A DNA stretch of 6,725 bases from NCBI GenBank assembly GCA_031292465.1, contig JARLHB010000377.1:1-6725 (forward strand). Reading direction: 5' to 3'. This document shows, piece after piece, positions 1 through 6,725 of this stretch. The translations under genes and the position numbers were made by a program. How positions within the stretch are numbered: the first letter of the stretch is position 1; each line of letters starts with the position of its first letter. The notes below the pieces were generated by a model. The model had not been told where the DNA came from, did not search any database, and saw only the letters and a program-made list of their open reading frames with translations. This DNA is from Ignavibacteriaceae bacterium. Lineage in GTDB: Bacteria > Bacteroidota > Ignavibacteria > Ignavibacteriales > Ignavibacteriaceae.

Positions 1-1
1 T

Positions 2-91
2 GCTTCCGAGGATGTTATACTTTCAAATGTCGGTATGGTAAAAAAGACAAGCGGTAATGTTGTTTACGAGCTAATATCGACTAATTTTTAG
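2..91 (+). CDS. C-terminal end of an unidentified gene (partial)
   Basis: The frame starting at base 2 is open to a TAG stop at 89-91 and encodes 29 residues ending in VVYELISTNF. The other plus-strand frame beginning at base 1 stops at 55-57. The codon mix resembles the other genes in the window, so this is probably the tail of a real gene entering from the left. The fragment is too short to assign to any family and I do not recognise it. It converges on the nicotinate phosphoribosyltransferase gene, with 177 bp between the two stop codons. Confidence 0.45.
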   Translation, partial: ASEDVILSNVGMVKKTSGNVVYELISTNF

Positions 92-268
92 TTTCATGTC
101 TTTTAAATAAATTTCTTAATTAAGTTCATTTCAGATCAAAATTGGTTCATGGATGGAAATAAAAATGAATAAATTATTAAATTTTACGTAATGTGAATTA
201 GCAATTACTATTCGATACAATCATACGTATCAGTAATAACTATATATATTACTTCAAAGGAATTATAC
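92..268. other. AT-rich convergent intergenic spacer
   Basis: This stretch lies between two converging stop codons. It contains no plausible coding frame. A transcription terminator would be expected here. The best structure is the interrupted hairpin at 204-237. A short palindrome, ttaattaa, lies near 118-125, and the hexamer GTTCAT occurs twice, at about 124 and 145; both are compatible with chance in AT-rich DNA. There is no GC-rich stem followed by a T-tract on either strand. Confidence 0.5.
204..237. repeat. Interrupted inverted repeat, possible terminator for converging genes
   Basis: ATTACT (204-209) pairs with AGTAAT (232-237), and GATAC (214-218) pairs with GTATC (227-231). This gives 11 base pairs, with a 4-nt bulge (210-213) on one side and an 8-nt loop (219-226). 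The structure lies 31 bases beyond the stop of the minus-strand phosphoribosyltransferase gene, between two converging genes, where a terminator is expected. It is AT-rich and no clear T-tract follows on either strand, so a terminator role is only a suggestion. Confidence 0.3.
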
Positions 269-1816
269 TCATCCCCTCATCTTAGCTATCAGATCCTGTT
301 TAAGCTCAAATAATTTTGGTGTTAACGAAACATGGTACCGATGCGGATTGATTAATCTTTTGACTCCTGTATCAAGATGGCCCAGATCTTTTTGCTTAAC
401 TTTTCTTATTTCTTCAATGGAAGGGAATTCATAGACAAGCTTTCCTTCTTTAAGAATATCTATAAGTAAAGGCTCGCATTTGGTTAACTGATTTTTCTTT
501 AAGATTCTCTTTTTAGTCTGATCACCCGGATGACGCAAAATTAACGGATCAAACTTCTCTACATCTTCATAATCAAAACTTAACAGGTCTGCAGTAGCAT
601 TTTCATCCAGATCATACAGGCGCCAAATTTGCTTATTAGCAGGGTTAGGTATTTTTTCAGGCGCTTCGGATATTTTTAAGATCGGCTCCCATATATCTTT
701 ATCATTAACAGCAACCAGTTTATATACTCCGCCGAGTGAGGCATCGCCGGCCGACGTAATTAACCTTGTTCCTACACCGTAAGTTAAACGGTGAATTAGT
801 TTATCTGCATCAAGCCCCATCTTTGGAGCTTCTTCTGTAATTTGTGTAATAATCTGCCAGATATTCATTTCATCCAGCTCGTTTGAGAGGACAATTTTCT
901 CTTCAGTAAATCCGGCATCATTTAACATCTTGGCAGCATGAATGCTAAGATAAGCAAGATCGCCGGAATCAAGCCTAATCCCTATAGGCTGCTGCCCCTT
1001 CTTTTTCATATTCTCAAAAACTTTTATTGCATTAGGAATGCCGCTTTCTAAAGAATTAATTGTATCAACTAACAGTATACAATCCTCCGGATATAAATCT
1101 GCAAAAGCCTGGAATGCATCCAGTTCACTCATCCCGAGTGAAAGAAATAACTGCACCATACTGTGTGCATGAGTCCCTTTTGGAGGGAAGCCGAGTATAT
1201 GAGAAATACCTACATTGGAAGTAAAATCCGCCCCGCCGATAAGAGCGCCTCTTACACCTGCATTAGCGCCCCTATCATGCGCGCGCCTTGCCCCGAATTC
1301 CATCATTAATTGGTTATGCCCCATCTCTTTTATTCTTGAAGCTTTTGTTGCAATAAGAGTTTGAAAGTTTAACTGGTTAAGCAGCGGAGTTTCCAGAATC
1401 TGCGCCATAGCCAGCGGGCCGCGTACAGCGGTAAGAGTTTCGTTAGGATGCACCACCCGCCCTTCCGGAATAGCCCTCATACTTATACAATCATAATTGC
1501 CGTTCTTAAGAAGCCAGTCCAAGAAGTCGTTTTCAAATACCGCTTTGCCGCTTTTCGTTTTTTGACTCTTTAATAGGTCAATCTCCTTTTGCCTGAAATA
1601 AGAATTCTGCATCCAGTCGATCAGCCATTCTAATCCGGCATTTATACAATACCCTGCTTTATGCAGGCCGTAATCGGGATACTGCCTGAAATAATGATCA
1701 AACTGCGCCTGCTTTTCATGCACTCCCATTTTAAAATAAAGCTGCGCCATCATTAGCTGGTACTGGTCTGTAAACAAGACCCCTTCGCTTATATCCTGAT
1801 CAAATTTCTTTAACAA
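269..1816 (-). CDS. pncB: Nicotinate phosphoribosyltransferase
   Basis: The enzyme joins nicotinate to PRPP, with ATP hydrolysis, to give nicotinate mononucleotide. This is the committed cytosolic step of the Preiss-Handler route for NAD salvage. The 515-residue product is full length for the bacterial family. In order it shows TDQYQLMMAQLYF near residues 16-28, EFGARRAHDRGA at 173-184, GTHAHS at 214-219 (His218 fits the phosphorylated catalytic histidine), the PRPP/phosphate-binding GIRLDSGDLAYLS at 279-291, YGVGTRLITS at 346-355 and LGGVYKLV at 361-368. A family-typical NPHRYHVSL tail begins at 490. The start is TTG (1814-1816): an in-frame stop lies five codons upstream, an AAAAGG ribosome-binding site sits 8 nt upstream, and the next Met (22) falls inside the first conserved motif. 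It follows the acyl-CoA synthetase gene on the same strand after 75 bp, with a hairpin in the gap. Confidence 0.95.
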   Translation of the reverse strand: MLKKFDQDISEGVLFTDQYQLMMAQLYFKMGVHEKQAQFDHYFRQYPDYGLHKAGYCINAGLEWLIDWMQNSYFRQKEIDLLKSQKTKSGKAVFENDFLDWLLKNGNYDCISMRAIPEGRVVHPNETLTAVRGPLAMAQILETPLLNQLNFQTLIATKASRIKEMGHNQLMMEFGARRAHDRGANAGVRGALIGGADFTSNVGISHILGFPPKGTHAHSMVQLFLSLGMSELDAFQAFADLYPEDCILLVDTINSLESGIPNAIKVFENMKKKGQQPIGIRLDSGDLAYLSIHAAKMLNDAGFTEEKIVLSNELDEMNIWQIITQITEEAPKMGLDADKLIHRLTYGVGTRLITSAGDASLGGVYKLVAVNDKDIWEPILKISEAPEKIPNPANKQIWRLYDLDENATADLLSFDYEDVEKFDPLILRHPGDQTKKRILKKNQLTKCEPLLIDILKEGKLVYEFPSIEEIRKVKQKDLGHLDTGVKRLINPHRYHVSLTPKLFELKQDLIAKMRG

Positions 1817-1824
1817 TTTATTTA

Positions 1825-1830
1825 CCTTTT
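1825..1830 (-). promoter_or_regulatory. Ribosome-binding site supporting the TTG start
   Basis: The minus strand reads AAAAGG, 8 nt before the TTG at 1816-1814. No ATG or GTG start is available between this site and the conserved N-terminal motif, and an in-frame TAA lies at 1829-1831. This site therefore decides the start of the nicotinate phosphoribosyltransferase gene. Confidence 0.6.
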
Positions 1831-1839
1831 ATCTTTTAC

Positions 1840-1870
1840 AAAAAAAATCAATTTGTTTAAATTGATTTTT
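1840..1870 (-). terminator. Perfect AT-rich hairpin with T-tract after the acyl-CoA synthetase gene
   Basis: AAAAATCAATTT (1843-1854) and AAATTGATTTTT (1859-1870) are exact reverse complements, giving a 12-bp stem with a 4-nt loop. Read on the minus strand, the hairpin starts 21 nt after the synthetase stop and runs into eight consecutive T (1847-1840). This has the shape of an intrinsic terminator, but only two of the twelve pairs are G-C, so the stem is weak. It ends 9 nt before the ribosome-binding site of the next gene, so it could instead be an operator or a leader element controlling that gene. The two roles cannot be separated from sequence alone. Confidence 0.45.
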
Positions 1871-1891
1871 AAATCATGTTTAAATAAAACT

Positions 1892-3814
1892 TTATTCGTT
1901 CGTTTTTTCAAGACTGCTTATTATATTAAGATTCTGATGATTATAAATGTCTTTCCCTTCAGGCGTAAAAGTAAAATCAATCCGTTCTTTATAATACTCA
2001 GTAATTTTTCCTCTAACCATTTTCATCGTACTATTTAAGAAATGGTTTTGCTCTGTAAACCCTTCTCCTAAAACTGCAAAAGCGGAAGGTATCCATCTAT
2101 TAGGGAATAAGCCCGCGTATTTTCCACCTTCAAGATATTCGTTTATTTCGGATTCAATCAATTTTAAAACGCTTTTCTGTCCTTCTATATTGCTGCCTGA
2201 AAGATTATTTTCTTTCATCCATCTTAGGACAGATTCCTTATTCGGTACAACAAGTGCAATGGTATATGGCGACTGATTATTGTACAACATTATCTGGTCA
2301 ATATATTTTGACTGGTCTGTTATTGCTTCTTCAATTCCCTCGGGACTATATTTTTCACCATCACCACTTATCAAAAGGCTCTTATTTCTTCCAAGGACAA
2401 ATAAAAAACCGTCTTCATCCATATAGCCCAAATCACCCGTAAACAGCCAGCCATCCTTAATGGTTTCCTTAGTAGCGCTTTCGTTCTTCCAATATCCCGT
2501 CATTACATTTTCACCCTTTACAACTATTTCGCCCTTTTGCATAACAGGCAGTTCATTTCCTTTCGCATCGCAAATTTTCAATTCAAGATTTGGAACAATA
2601 ATTCCGGACGAACCGAGTTTATGTTTATGCGGAACATTTGAAGAAATAACAGGCGCAGCTTCAGACAATCCGTATCCCTGGTACATTGGAATTCCTATTG
2701 CATAAAAAAACCGCTGCAGCTCAATATCAAGCAACGCACCGCCGCCTATAAAAAATTCCAGCCGCCCTCCGAAACTCTCTCTCACTTTGCTGAAGATTAT
2801 TTTATCATAGATAGCATACAACGGTTTCTTTAATTTTTGAAAGCCTTTACCCCTGTTCCATCCTTCTTTATTATAAGCATAAGCTAATTTTAATGCCTTT
2901 TGAAAAAGCTTTTCTATTTTAGGACCTTTTTCTCGAAGGCCTTTTTCTATATTTTTTCTAAAGTTTTTCGCCAATGAAGGAACGCTGAATAAAAACGACG
3001 GGCGAATTTCCTTAATATTTTGTGGTATATTTTTCAAAGTTTCTAATGCCGATTTACCAGTTTGAACCGCAGCCATGGCAGCGCCATTATACATCAACAG
3101 GTATATCCCGGCGGTATGAGCAAAGGCATGGTCCCATGGAAGTATAAGCAGTGAAACATATTTTTCAGATATATCCAATAGCTTTGACGATTGCTCAACA
3201 TTTGCAGTATAGTTCCTGTGGCTTAACATTATGCCCTTGGGGTCAGCAGTTGTGCCTGAAGTATAGCAAATATTTGCGCAGTCGGAATCTTTAGTTGAAT
3301 GCCATCTTTCTTCAAATTCTTTTAAATGGCCCTTCAAATACTCGCAGCCTGATTCTGATACACTATCAGCCGTGATCTCATCTTCATTTAAATCTTGTAA
3401 TGAATCTAAAACGATAATCTTTTCCAGATCGGGAAGGTCATTTTTAATCTTCCTAACTTTTAACAACTGCGTACCTGAAACAATAACAATTTTACACTCT
3501 GAATGTACAAGCCTGAATTTCAGATCTGATAATTCATCTATCTTAACAGATACAGGAACGTTTATTGCGCCGCAATAAAGGATGCCCAGCTCGCTTATAA
3601 CCCAATACCTGTTACCTTCCGATAATAAAGCAGCCCTGTCCCCCGGTTTTAATCCTAATTTCATTAATCCCGCTGCAAAATTATAAATTAGGCCTTTCAT
3701 ATTCTTGTATGTTGTACCCTGATATTGCTGGCCCGTCTTTTCCCATATCAGAATATTCTCAGGATATTTTTTTACACTTTCTTCAAACAGCCTTGGCAAA
3801 GTGTTAAATGACAT
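1892..3814 (-). CDS. Long-chain fatty acid-CoA ligase (AMP-forming acyl-CoA synthetase)
   Basis: This member of the ANL adenylate-forming superfamily activates a fatty acid with ATP to an acyl-adenylate and transfers it to CoA. It probably acts in the cytosol or at the inner membrane face. The 640-residue product is complete. Core motifs are the phosphate-binding loop YTSGTTADPKG (184-194), LPWDHAFAHTAG (225-236), GGGALLD (357-363), YGLSE (381-385), FTGDLG with Asp461, and GRNK with the hinge Arg476. The C-terminal catalytic lysine is Lys598 in STMKMVRGK. The basic segment at about 285-345, with many Lys/Arg and a KVRESFGGRL end, is typical of the long-chain (COG1022-type) branch rather than acetyl-CoA synthetases. 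The ATG is preceded at 9 nt by a strong AAGGAG site (3829-3824). The exact chain-length preference cannot be read. The gene is divergent from the receptor gene and upstream of pncB. Confidence 0.92.
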   Translation of the reverse strand: MSFNTLPRLFEESVKKYPENILIWEKTGQQYQGTTYKNMKGLIYNFAAGLMKLGLKPGDRAALLSEGNRYWVISELGILYCGAINVPVSVKIDELSDLKFRLVHSECKIVIVSGTQLLKVRKIKNDLPDLEKIIVLDSLQDLNEDEITADSVSESGCEYLKGHLKEFEERWHSTKDSDCANICYTSGTTADPKGIMLSHRNYTANVEQSSKLLDISEKYVSLLILPWDHAFAHTAGIYLLMYNGAAMAAVQTGKSALETLKNIPQNIKEIRPSFLFSVPSLAKNFRKNIEKGLREKGPKIEKLFQKALKLAYAYNKEGWNRGKGFQKLKKPLYAIYDKIIFSKVRESFGGRLEFFIGGGALLDIELQRFFYAIGIPMYQGYGLSEAAPVISSNVPHKHKLGSSGIIVPNLELKICDAKGNELPVMQKGEIVVKGENVMTGYWKNESATKETIKDGWLFTGDLGYMDEDGFLFVLGRNKSLLISGDGEKYSPEGIEEAITDQSKYIDQIMLYNNQSPYTIALVVPNKESVLRWMKENNLSGSNIEGQKSVLKLIESEINEYLEGGKYAGLFPNRWIPSAFAVLGEGFTEQNHFLNSTMKMVRGKITEYYKERIDFTFTPEGKDIYNHQNLNIISSLEKTNE

Positions 3815-4095
3815 TTTAATTTTCTCCTTGTCCCATAAACAATAGGTTGTTTTTTAATAAATAATCCAATATTTTATAGAAAATAATTCTTATTTTTGAT
3901 TTTAATATTAAGAACCACGATTTAACCTGGTAAAAATAAGATTTCTTAGGCTAAGCTAGCATAATATTTCGACTCAAATTTTCGTAATTCTCTTATAATT
4001 ATTATTCTTAAAAAGTATAATCAATATACTTTTAATAATTAAAACATTTATTATACAATAACCGGGGATATTTAACATCCTCCATCGGGATTTAA
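3815..4095. promoter_or_regulatory. AT-rich divergent intergenic region with presumed promoters
   Basis: These 281 bp separate the divergently read synthetase and receptor genes, so they should hold both promoters. On the plus strand TATAAT occurs exactly at 3994-3999 and 4016-4021, 96 and 74 nt before the receptor ATG. Neither has a good -35 partner, and such hexamers are expected by chance in this composition. I found no clear Bacteroidota-type TTTG/TAnnTTTG pair on either strand. Inverted repeats lie at 3902-3911, 3945-3955 and, the strongest, 4011-4033. No coding frame is supported here. Confidence 0.45.
4011..4033. repeat. Perfect 9-bp inverted repeat, possible operator
   Basis: AAAAGTATA (4011-4019) and TATACTTTT (4025-4033) are exact reverse complements around a 5-nt spacer, ATCAA. 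The centre is about 74 nt upstream of the receptor ATG. The dyad has the size and symmetry of a site for a dimeric regulator and contains one of the two TATAAT hexamers. It could also form a weak hairpin in a 5' leader if transcription starts further upstream. Only one G-C pair is present per arm, so chance remains possible. Confidence 0.4.
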
Positions 4096-6360
4096 ATGGT
4101 TAGAAATTACTTCCAAAATATTAATCCGATCGGTATCTGCATATTAATCATTTTTTTGCAGCTAATTCTAAATAGCACTTTACCTGCACAGGATAAAGGG
4201 ATACTAAGAGGTTATATCGCTGATTCAACTAACGGTGAAGTGCTTCCTTTTAGTAATGTCGTAATAAATGAATTAAAAATCGGTACAACTTCAAATTCCA
4301 ACGGATACTTTTATATCCCTGCAATACCGGTAAAGAAAAGATACAATCTTACTATTTCATTCATTGGTTATATAACAAAGACAATGCAGATATCAATAAC
4401 TGCAAATAAGACAACGGAAATTAAAGTTCAACTGGCGCCCACAAATATCCTGCTAAAGCCGGTTGAACGCATTGGAGAAAGAGTAACAGAAAAGAACTCA
4501 CCCGATATCGGACTTCAGCGGATTTCCATAAAAGAATTGGAAATATTACCGAAAGGTGTGGAATCGGATATTTTCAGATCGTTGCAGTATACTCCCGGAG
4601 TACAGTCAACAGGTGACGTTTCTGCACGTTATTATGTAAGAGGCAGCCCCAGCAATGAAAATATGGTACTTATAGACGGGGCCACTATTTATAATCCGTT
4701 TCATGCACTTGGCATTTTCAGTGTAATTGATCCGGATATGATAAACAGTGCAGAGTTTTATAAGGGCGCGTTTCCTGCTGAATACAATGGCAGGTTATCA
4801 TCTGTATTAAATATAATTACTAAAGACGGGAATAAAAATGATTTTGCTGCTAAGGCAAGCGCCAGCTTCATCTCCGGAAAATTACTAGCAGAGGGGCCTA
4901 TTCCATACGGGTCGTTCATTGTTACAGGCAGAAAAAGTTTTTCAACTGAAATTCTGAAAAAATTTTTAAACAACGAAAATGTTCCTATTAATTTCTTTGA
5001 TTTGTCCTATAAACTAAATTATGCAAATCCTAATTTCATCAATGGTTCAAAATTTGTAATTGAGGGCTTTTCCAGTGGCGATGACCTGTCAAACGACAAT
5101 CCTCTTATAGAAAATATAAAATGGAATAATAATCTTTTTGGATTTAAATGGTCACAAATAACAGATTCGCCTTTGTTCTTTAATATTGATTTTCATTGGA
5201 GCGAATTTGATGGCGATGTAGATCCGAAATTAAGCAGTTCAAAACCTAAATCAAACCAGGTAAATGATATCTCCTTTAAAACTAATTTTGTTTATGTGTA
5301 TGATTCAAAAAATGAATTGAATATTGGATTAGATATAAAAGATCTTGATACTAAATTAAATTTGGAAAACTCGTTAGGCGCCACGTCAGACATTGGTTCT
5401 CACGGAACAGATTTAAGTGTTTATGCTCTGTACAAATTTCAACAATTCGAAAACTTCGGTGCAAATATTGGCACTCTGGTTGATCTTACGGGGCTTTCGG
5501 AAGCACAAGGAAGTTCAATGCAGTTATGCCCGAGGGCAAATCTGACTTACAGAATTCTACCTGAGGTTTCTTTAAAAGCAGCCTGGGGAATTTATACGCA
5601 GCAAATAACAACTCTTTCAGACGAGAATGAAGTTATATCCTTGTTTGAGCCATGGATAATAACTCCGTCGTATTTGAAAACATCTTCAGCAATTCATTAT
5701 ACAATAGGGATGAAAGCGGATTTCACACAAAATCTTTCGTTAGATATAGAAGGTTATTATAAGGTTCTACAAAATATCCCGACACTTAATGACGGGAAAA
5801 TCCTTTCAACCGACCCTGACTTAGTTACCGCTTCCGGAAAATCTTACGGATGGGAGTTCCAATTAAATTATTCACCAAGCCCTTTTAGATTTATATGTTC
5901 ATATACATTAAGCTGGGCATATAAAACTATTAATAATTGGGTATACTATCCTCGTTATGATATTCGTAATGCTTTAAATTTAATTTTAAGCGCTGACATC
6001 GGAAGCGGCTGGGAAGCAACAGCAATTTGGGTTTATAACTCCGGAATACCTTATACCCAGAATATGGGATATTATAATAAATTTTATTTTAATAATCTTT
6101 ACTCTGACTGGTCTATTTTGGAAGATTATTCACACTATGCAATCCTTGCCGATAAAGACCTAGGCAGGCTGCCTGATTATCACCGTTTGGATTTAGGCCT
6201 CTCAAAAACATTTACTATTTGGAATTTTCGCTGTGGCCTGGATTTAAGCATTATTAATGTGTATAACCGTAAAAATATTTTTTACTTTAAGCGGGATACA
6301 GGTGAAAGAGTAAATATGCTGCCATTTTTACCAACTGCAACATTGAAAATAGAGATATGA
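4096..6360 (+). CDS. TonB-dependent outer-membrane receptor with carboxypeptidase-regulatory-like domain
   Basis: This is an outer-membrane beta-barrel transporter, expected to be energised by TonB/ExbBD; its substrate is unknown. The 754 residues comprise a signal peptide (1-31, hydrophobic core ILIIFLQLIL, likely cut in LPA|QD), a CarboxypepD_reg-like beta-sandwich (about 37-114), a plug (about 143-245) and a barrel to the C-terminus. The plug has RYYVRGS at 178-184, VLIDGATIYNP at 191-201 and a KGAFPAEYNGRLSSVLNI stretch at 223-240, hallmarks of the Bacteroidota receptor family often paired with DUF4249 lipoproteins. At 754 residues it is well short of SusC-type receptors (about 1000), and no SusD follows. 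No clear TonB box is visible after the first domain, and the last residue is Ile rather than the usual aromatic. An in-frame TAA lies immediately before the ATG, fixing the start; the ribosome-binding site is weak (GGGA, 5 nt away). It overlaps the next gene by 4 nt. Confidence 0.93.
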   Translation: MVRNYFQNINPIGICILIIFLQLILNSTLPAQDKGILRGYIADSTNGEVLPFSNVVINELKIGTTSNSNGYFYIPAIPVKKRYNLTISFIGYITKTMQISITANKTTEIKVQLAPTNILLKPVERIGERVTEKNSPDIGLQRISIKELEILPKGVESDIFRSLQYTPGVQSTGDVSARYYVRGSPSNENMVLIDGATIYNPFHALGIFSVIDPDMINSAEFYKGAFPAEYNGRLSSVLNIITKDGNKNDFAAKASASFISGKLLAEGPIPYGSFIVTGRKSFSTEILKKFLNNENVPINFFDLSYKLNYANPNFINGSKFVIEGFSSGDDLSNDNPLIENIKWNNNLFGFKWSQITDSPLFFNIDFHWSEFDGDVDPKLSSSKPKSNQVNDISFKTNFVYVYDSKNELNIGLDIKDLDTKLNLENSLGATSDIGSHGTDLSVYALYKFQQFENFGANIGTLVDLTGLSEAQGSSMQLCPRANLTYRILPEVSLKAAWGIYTQQITTLSDENEVISLFEPWIITPSYLKTSSAIHYTIGMKADFTQNLSLDIEGYYKVLQNIPTLNDGKILSTDPDLVTASGKSYGWEFQLNYSPSPFRFICSYTLSWAYKTINNWVYYPRYDIRNALNLILSADIGSGWEATAIWVYNSGIPYTQNMGYYNKFYFNNLYSDWSILEDYSHYAILADKDLGRLPDYHRLDLGLSKTFTIWNFRCGLDLSIINVYNRKNIFYFKRDTGERVNMLPFLPTATLKIEI

Positions 6361-6725
6361 AACAAGTTTTACTTTTTATATTAGCATTATCATCTATAAT
6401 ATTTTATTCATGTGAGGTCCCGTTAAATCCAAACGCCCCATTCAGGCAGCGTTACGTGTTAACAGGAATTATGAGGAATGATACCTCCGCTCAGATTATT
6501 ACTCTTACAAAAAATTATCAGACATCTACCGGACTTAATCCTGCATCGGACACAGTAGACCCTGCAGTTACAGATGCAGAAGTAAATATTTGGTACAGGG
6601 ATACACTTTACCAATTACGTGACAGCGCTATAGCCAGAACGAATACATCTCAATATAAAGATTCGGTTCATTTTTATTATGTAAATAATTTGTCACCGGC
6701 TGCAGGTGAATATGTTGATATAGAA
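6357..6725 (+). CDS. DUF4249-like lipoprotein (N-terminal part, runs off the window)
   Basis: The first 123 codons are present and the frame is still open at the window end. The ATG overlaps the receptor stop as ATGA, which suggests translational coupling and one operon. The product opens with a lipoprotein signal peptide, MKQVLLFILALSSIIFYSC, with Cys19 as the probable lipidated residue. The -3 and -2 positions are Phe and Tyr, a relaxed lipobox of the kind tolerated in Bacteroidota. The following segment has the pattern of the start of DUF4249: YVLTGIMRND at about 33-42, then IITLTK, then VTDAEVNIW, where a beta-rich domain begins. DUF4249 proteins commonly sit beside receptors of this type and are thought to be their surface or periplasmic partners; their molecular role is unknown. 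Family assignment is by motif pattern only. Confidence 0.8.
   Translation, partial: MKQVLLFILALSSIIFYSCEVPLNPNAPFRQRYVLTGIMRNDTSAQIITLTKNYQTSTGLNPASDTVDPAVTDAEVNIWYRDTLYQLRDSAIARTNTSQYKDSVHFYYVNNLSPAAGEYVDIE

Noticed and set aside
1853..2038. Open frame of 61 codons on the plus strand
   Set aside because: It lies mostly antisense to the end of the acyl-CoA synthetase gene, starts inside the AT palindrome, and its low-complexity product has no recognisable family.
2254..2705. Two plus-strand open frames, one with a His-rich run
   Set aside because: Both are antisense shadows of the well-supported synthetase gene. The His run is the antisense reading of codons in the conserved hinge region.
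2925..2948. Direct repeat CCTTTTTCT occurring twice, 15 bp apart
   Set aside because: It is explained by repeated Lys/Glu/Gly codons (EKG twice) in the basic segment of the synthetase; there is no sign of a mobile or regulatory repeat.
3372..3578. Plus-strand open frame of 68 codons
   Set aside because: It is wholly antisense to the synthetase N-terminal region, with no ribosome-binding site or family pattern.
269..3814. Functional link between fatty-acid activation and NAD salvage from shared strand
   Set aside because: The two genes are co-directional, but the 75-bp gap holds a terminator-like hairpin and no known pathway joins them. Adjacency alone does not support a joint system.
4758..4973. 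Minus-strand open frame of 71 codons
   Set aside because: It is antisense to the receptor plug and barrel start, which shows clear conserved motifs in the plus frame.
1..6725. CRISPR array, tRNA/rRNA, insertion sequence or phage/defence genes
   Set aside because: No regularly spaced repeats, cloverleaf-like segments, transposase motifs or terminal inverted repeats with target duplications were seen on either strand.

Overview
The window is a low-GC stretch of ordinary bacterial chromosome. It most likely comes from the Bacteroidota/Ignavibacteriota/Chlorobiota group. The evidence is a TonB-dependent receptor with an N-terminal carboxypeptidase-regulatory-like domain, followed with an ATGA overlap by a DUF4249-like lipoprotein; this pairing is characteristic of that group. 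The phylum placement is an inference from gene type and was not tested by phylogeny.

Layout. Bases 2-91 hold the last 29 codons of an unidentified plus-strand gene. It converges on a minus-strand pair. The upstream member of the pair is a 640-residue long-chain acyl-CoA synthetase (1892-3814). The downstream member is a 515-residue nicotinate phosphoribosyltransferase (269-1816), read from a TTG start. The 75-bp gap between them carries a perfect 12-bp AT-rich inverted repeat followed by eight T on the minus strand, so the two may not form a simple operon. A 281-bp AT-rich divergent intergenic region (3815-4095) with a second perfect palindrome separates the synthetase from the plus-strand receptor gene (4096-6360). 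The receptor stop overlaps the start of a lipoprotein gene that runs off the window end (6357-6725).

Functions. The minus-strand pair is housekeeping: fatty-acid activation and NAD salvage from nicotinate. The plus-strand pair is an envelope module, an outer-membrane TonB-dependent transporter and its probable lipoprotein partner; the substrate is unknown. I see no tRNA, rRNA, CRISPR array, insertion sequence, phage gene or defence system. The most interesting items are the receptor/DUF4249 pair of unknown substrate and the two AT-rich palindromes in the intergenic regions. Nothing here convincingly shows a new kind of system.
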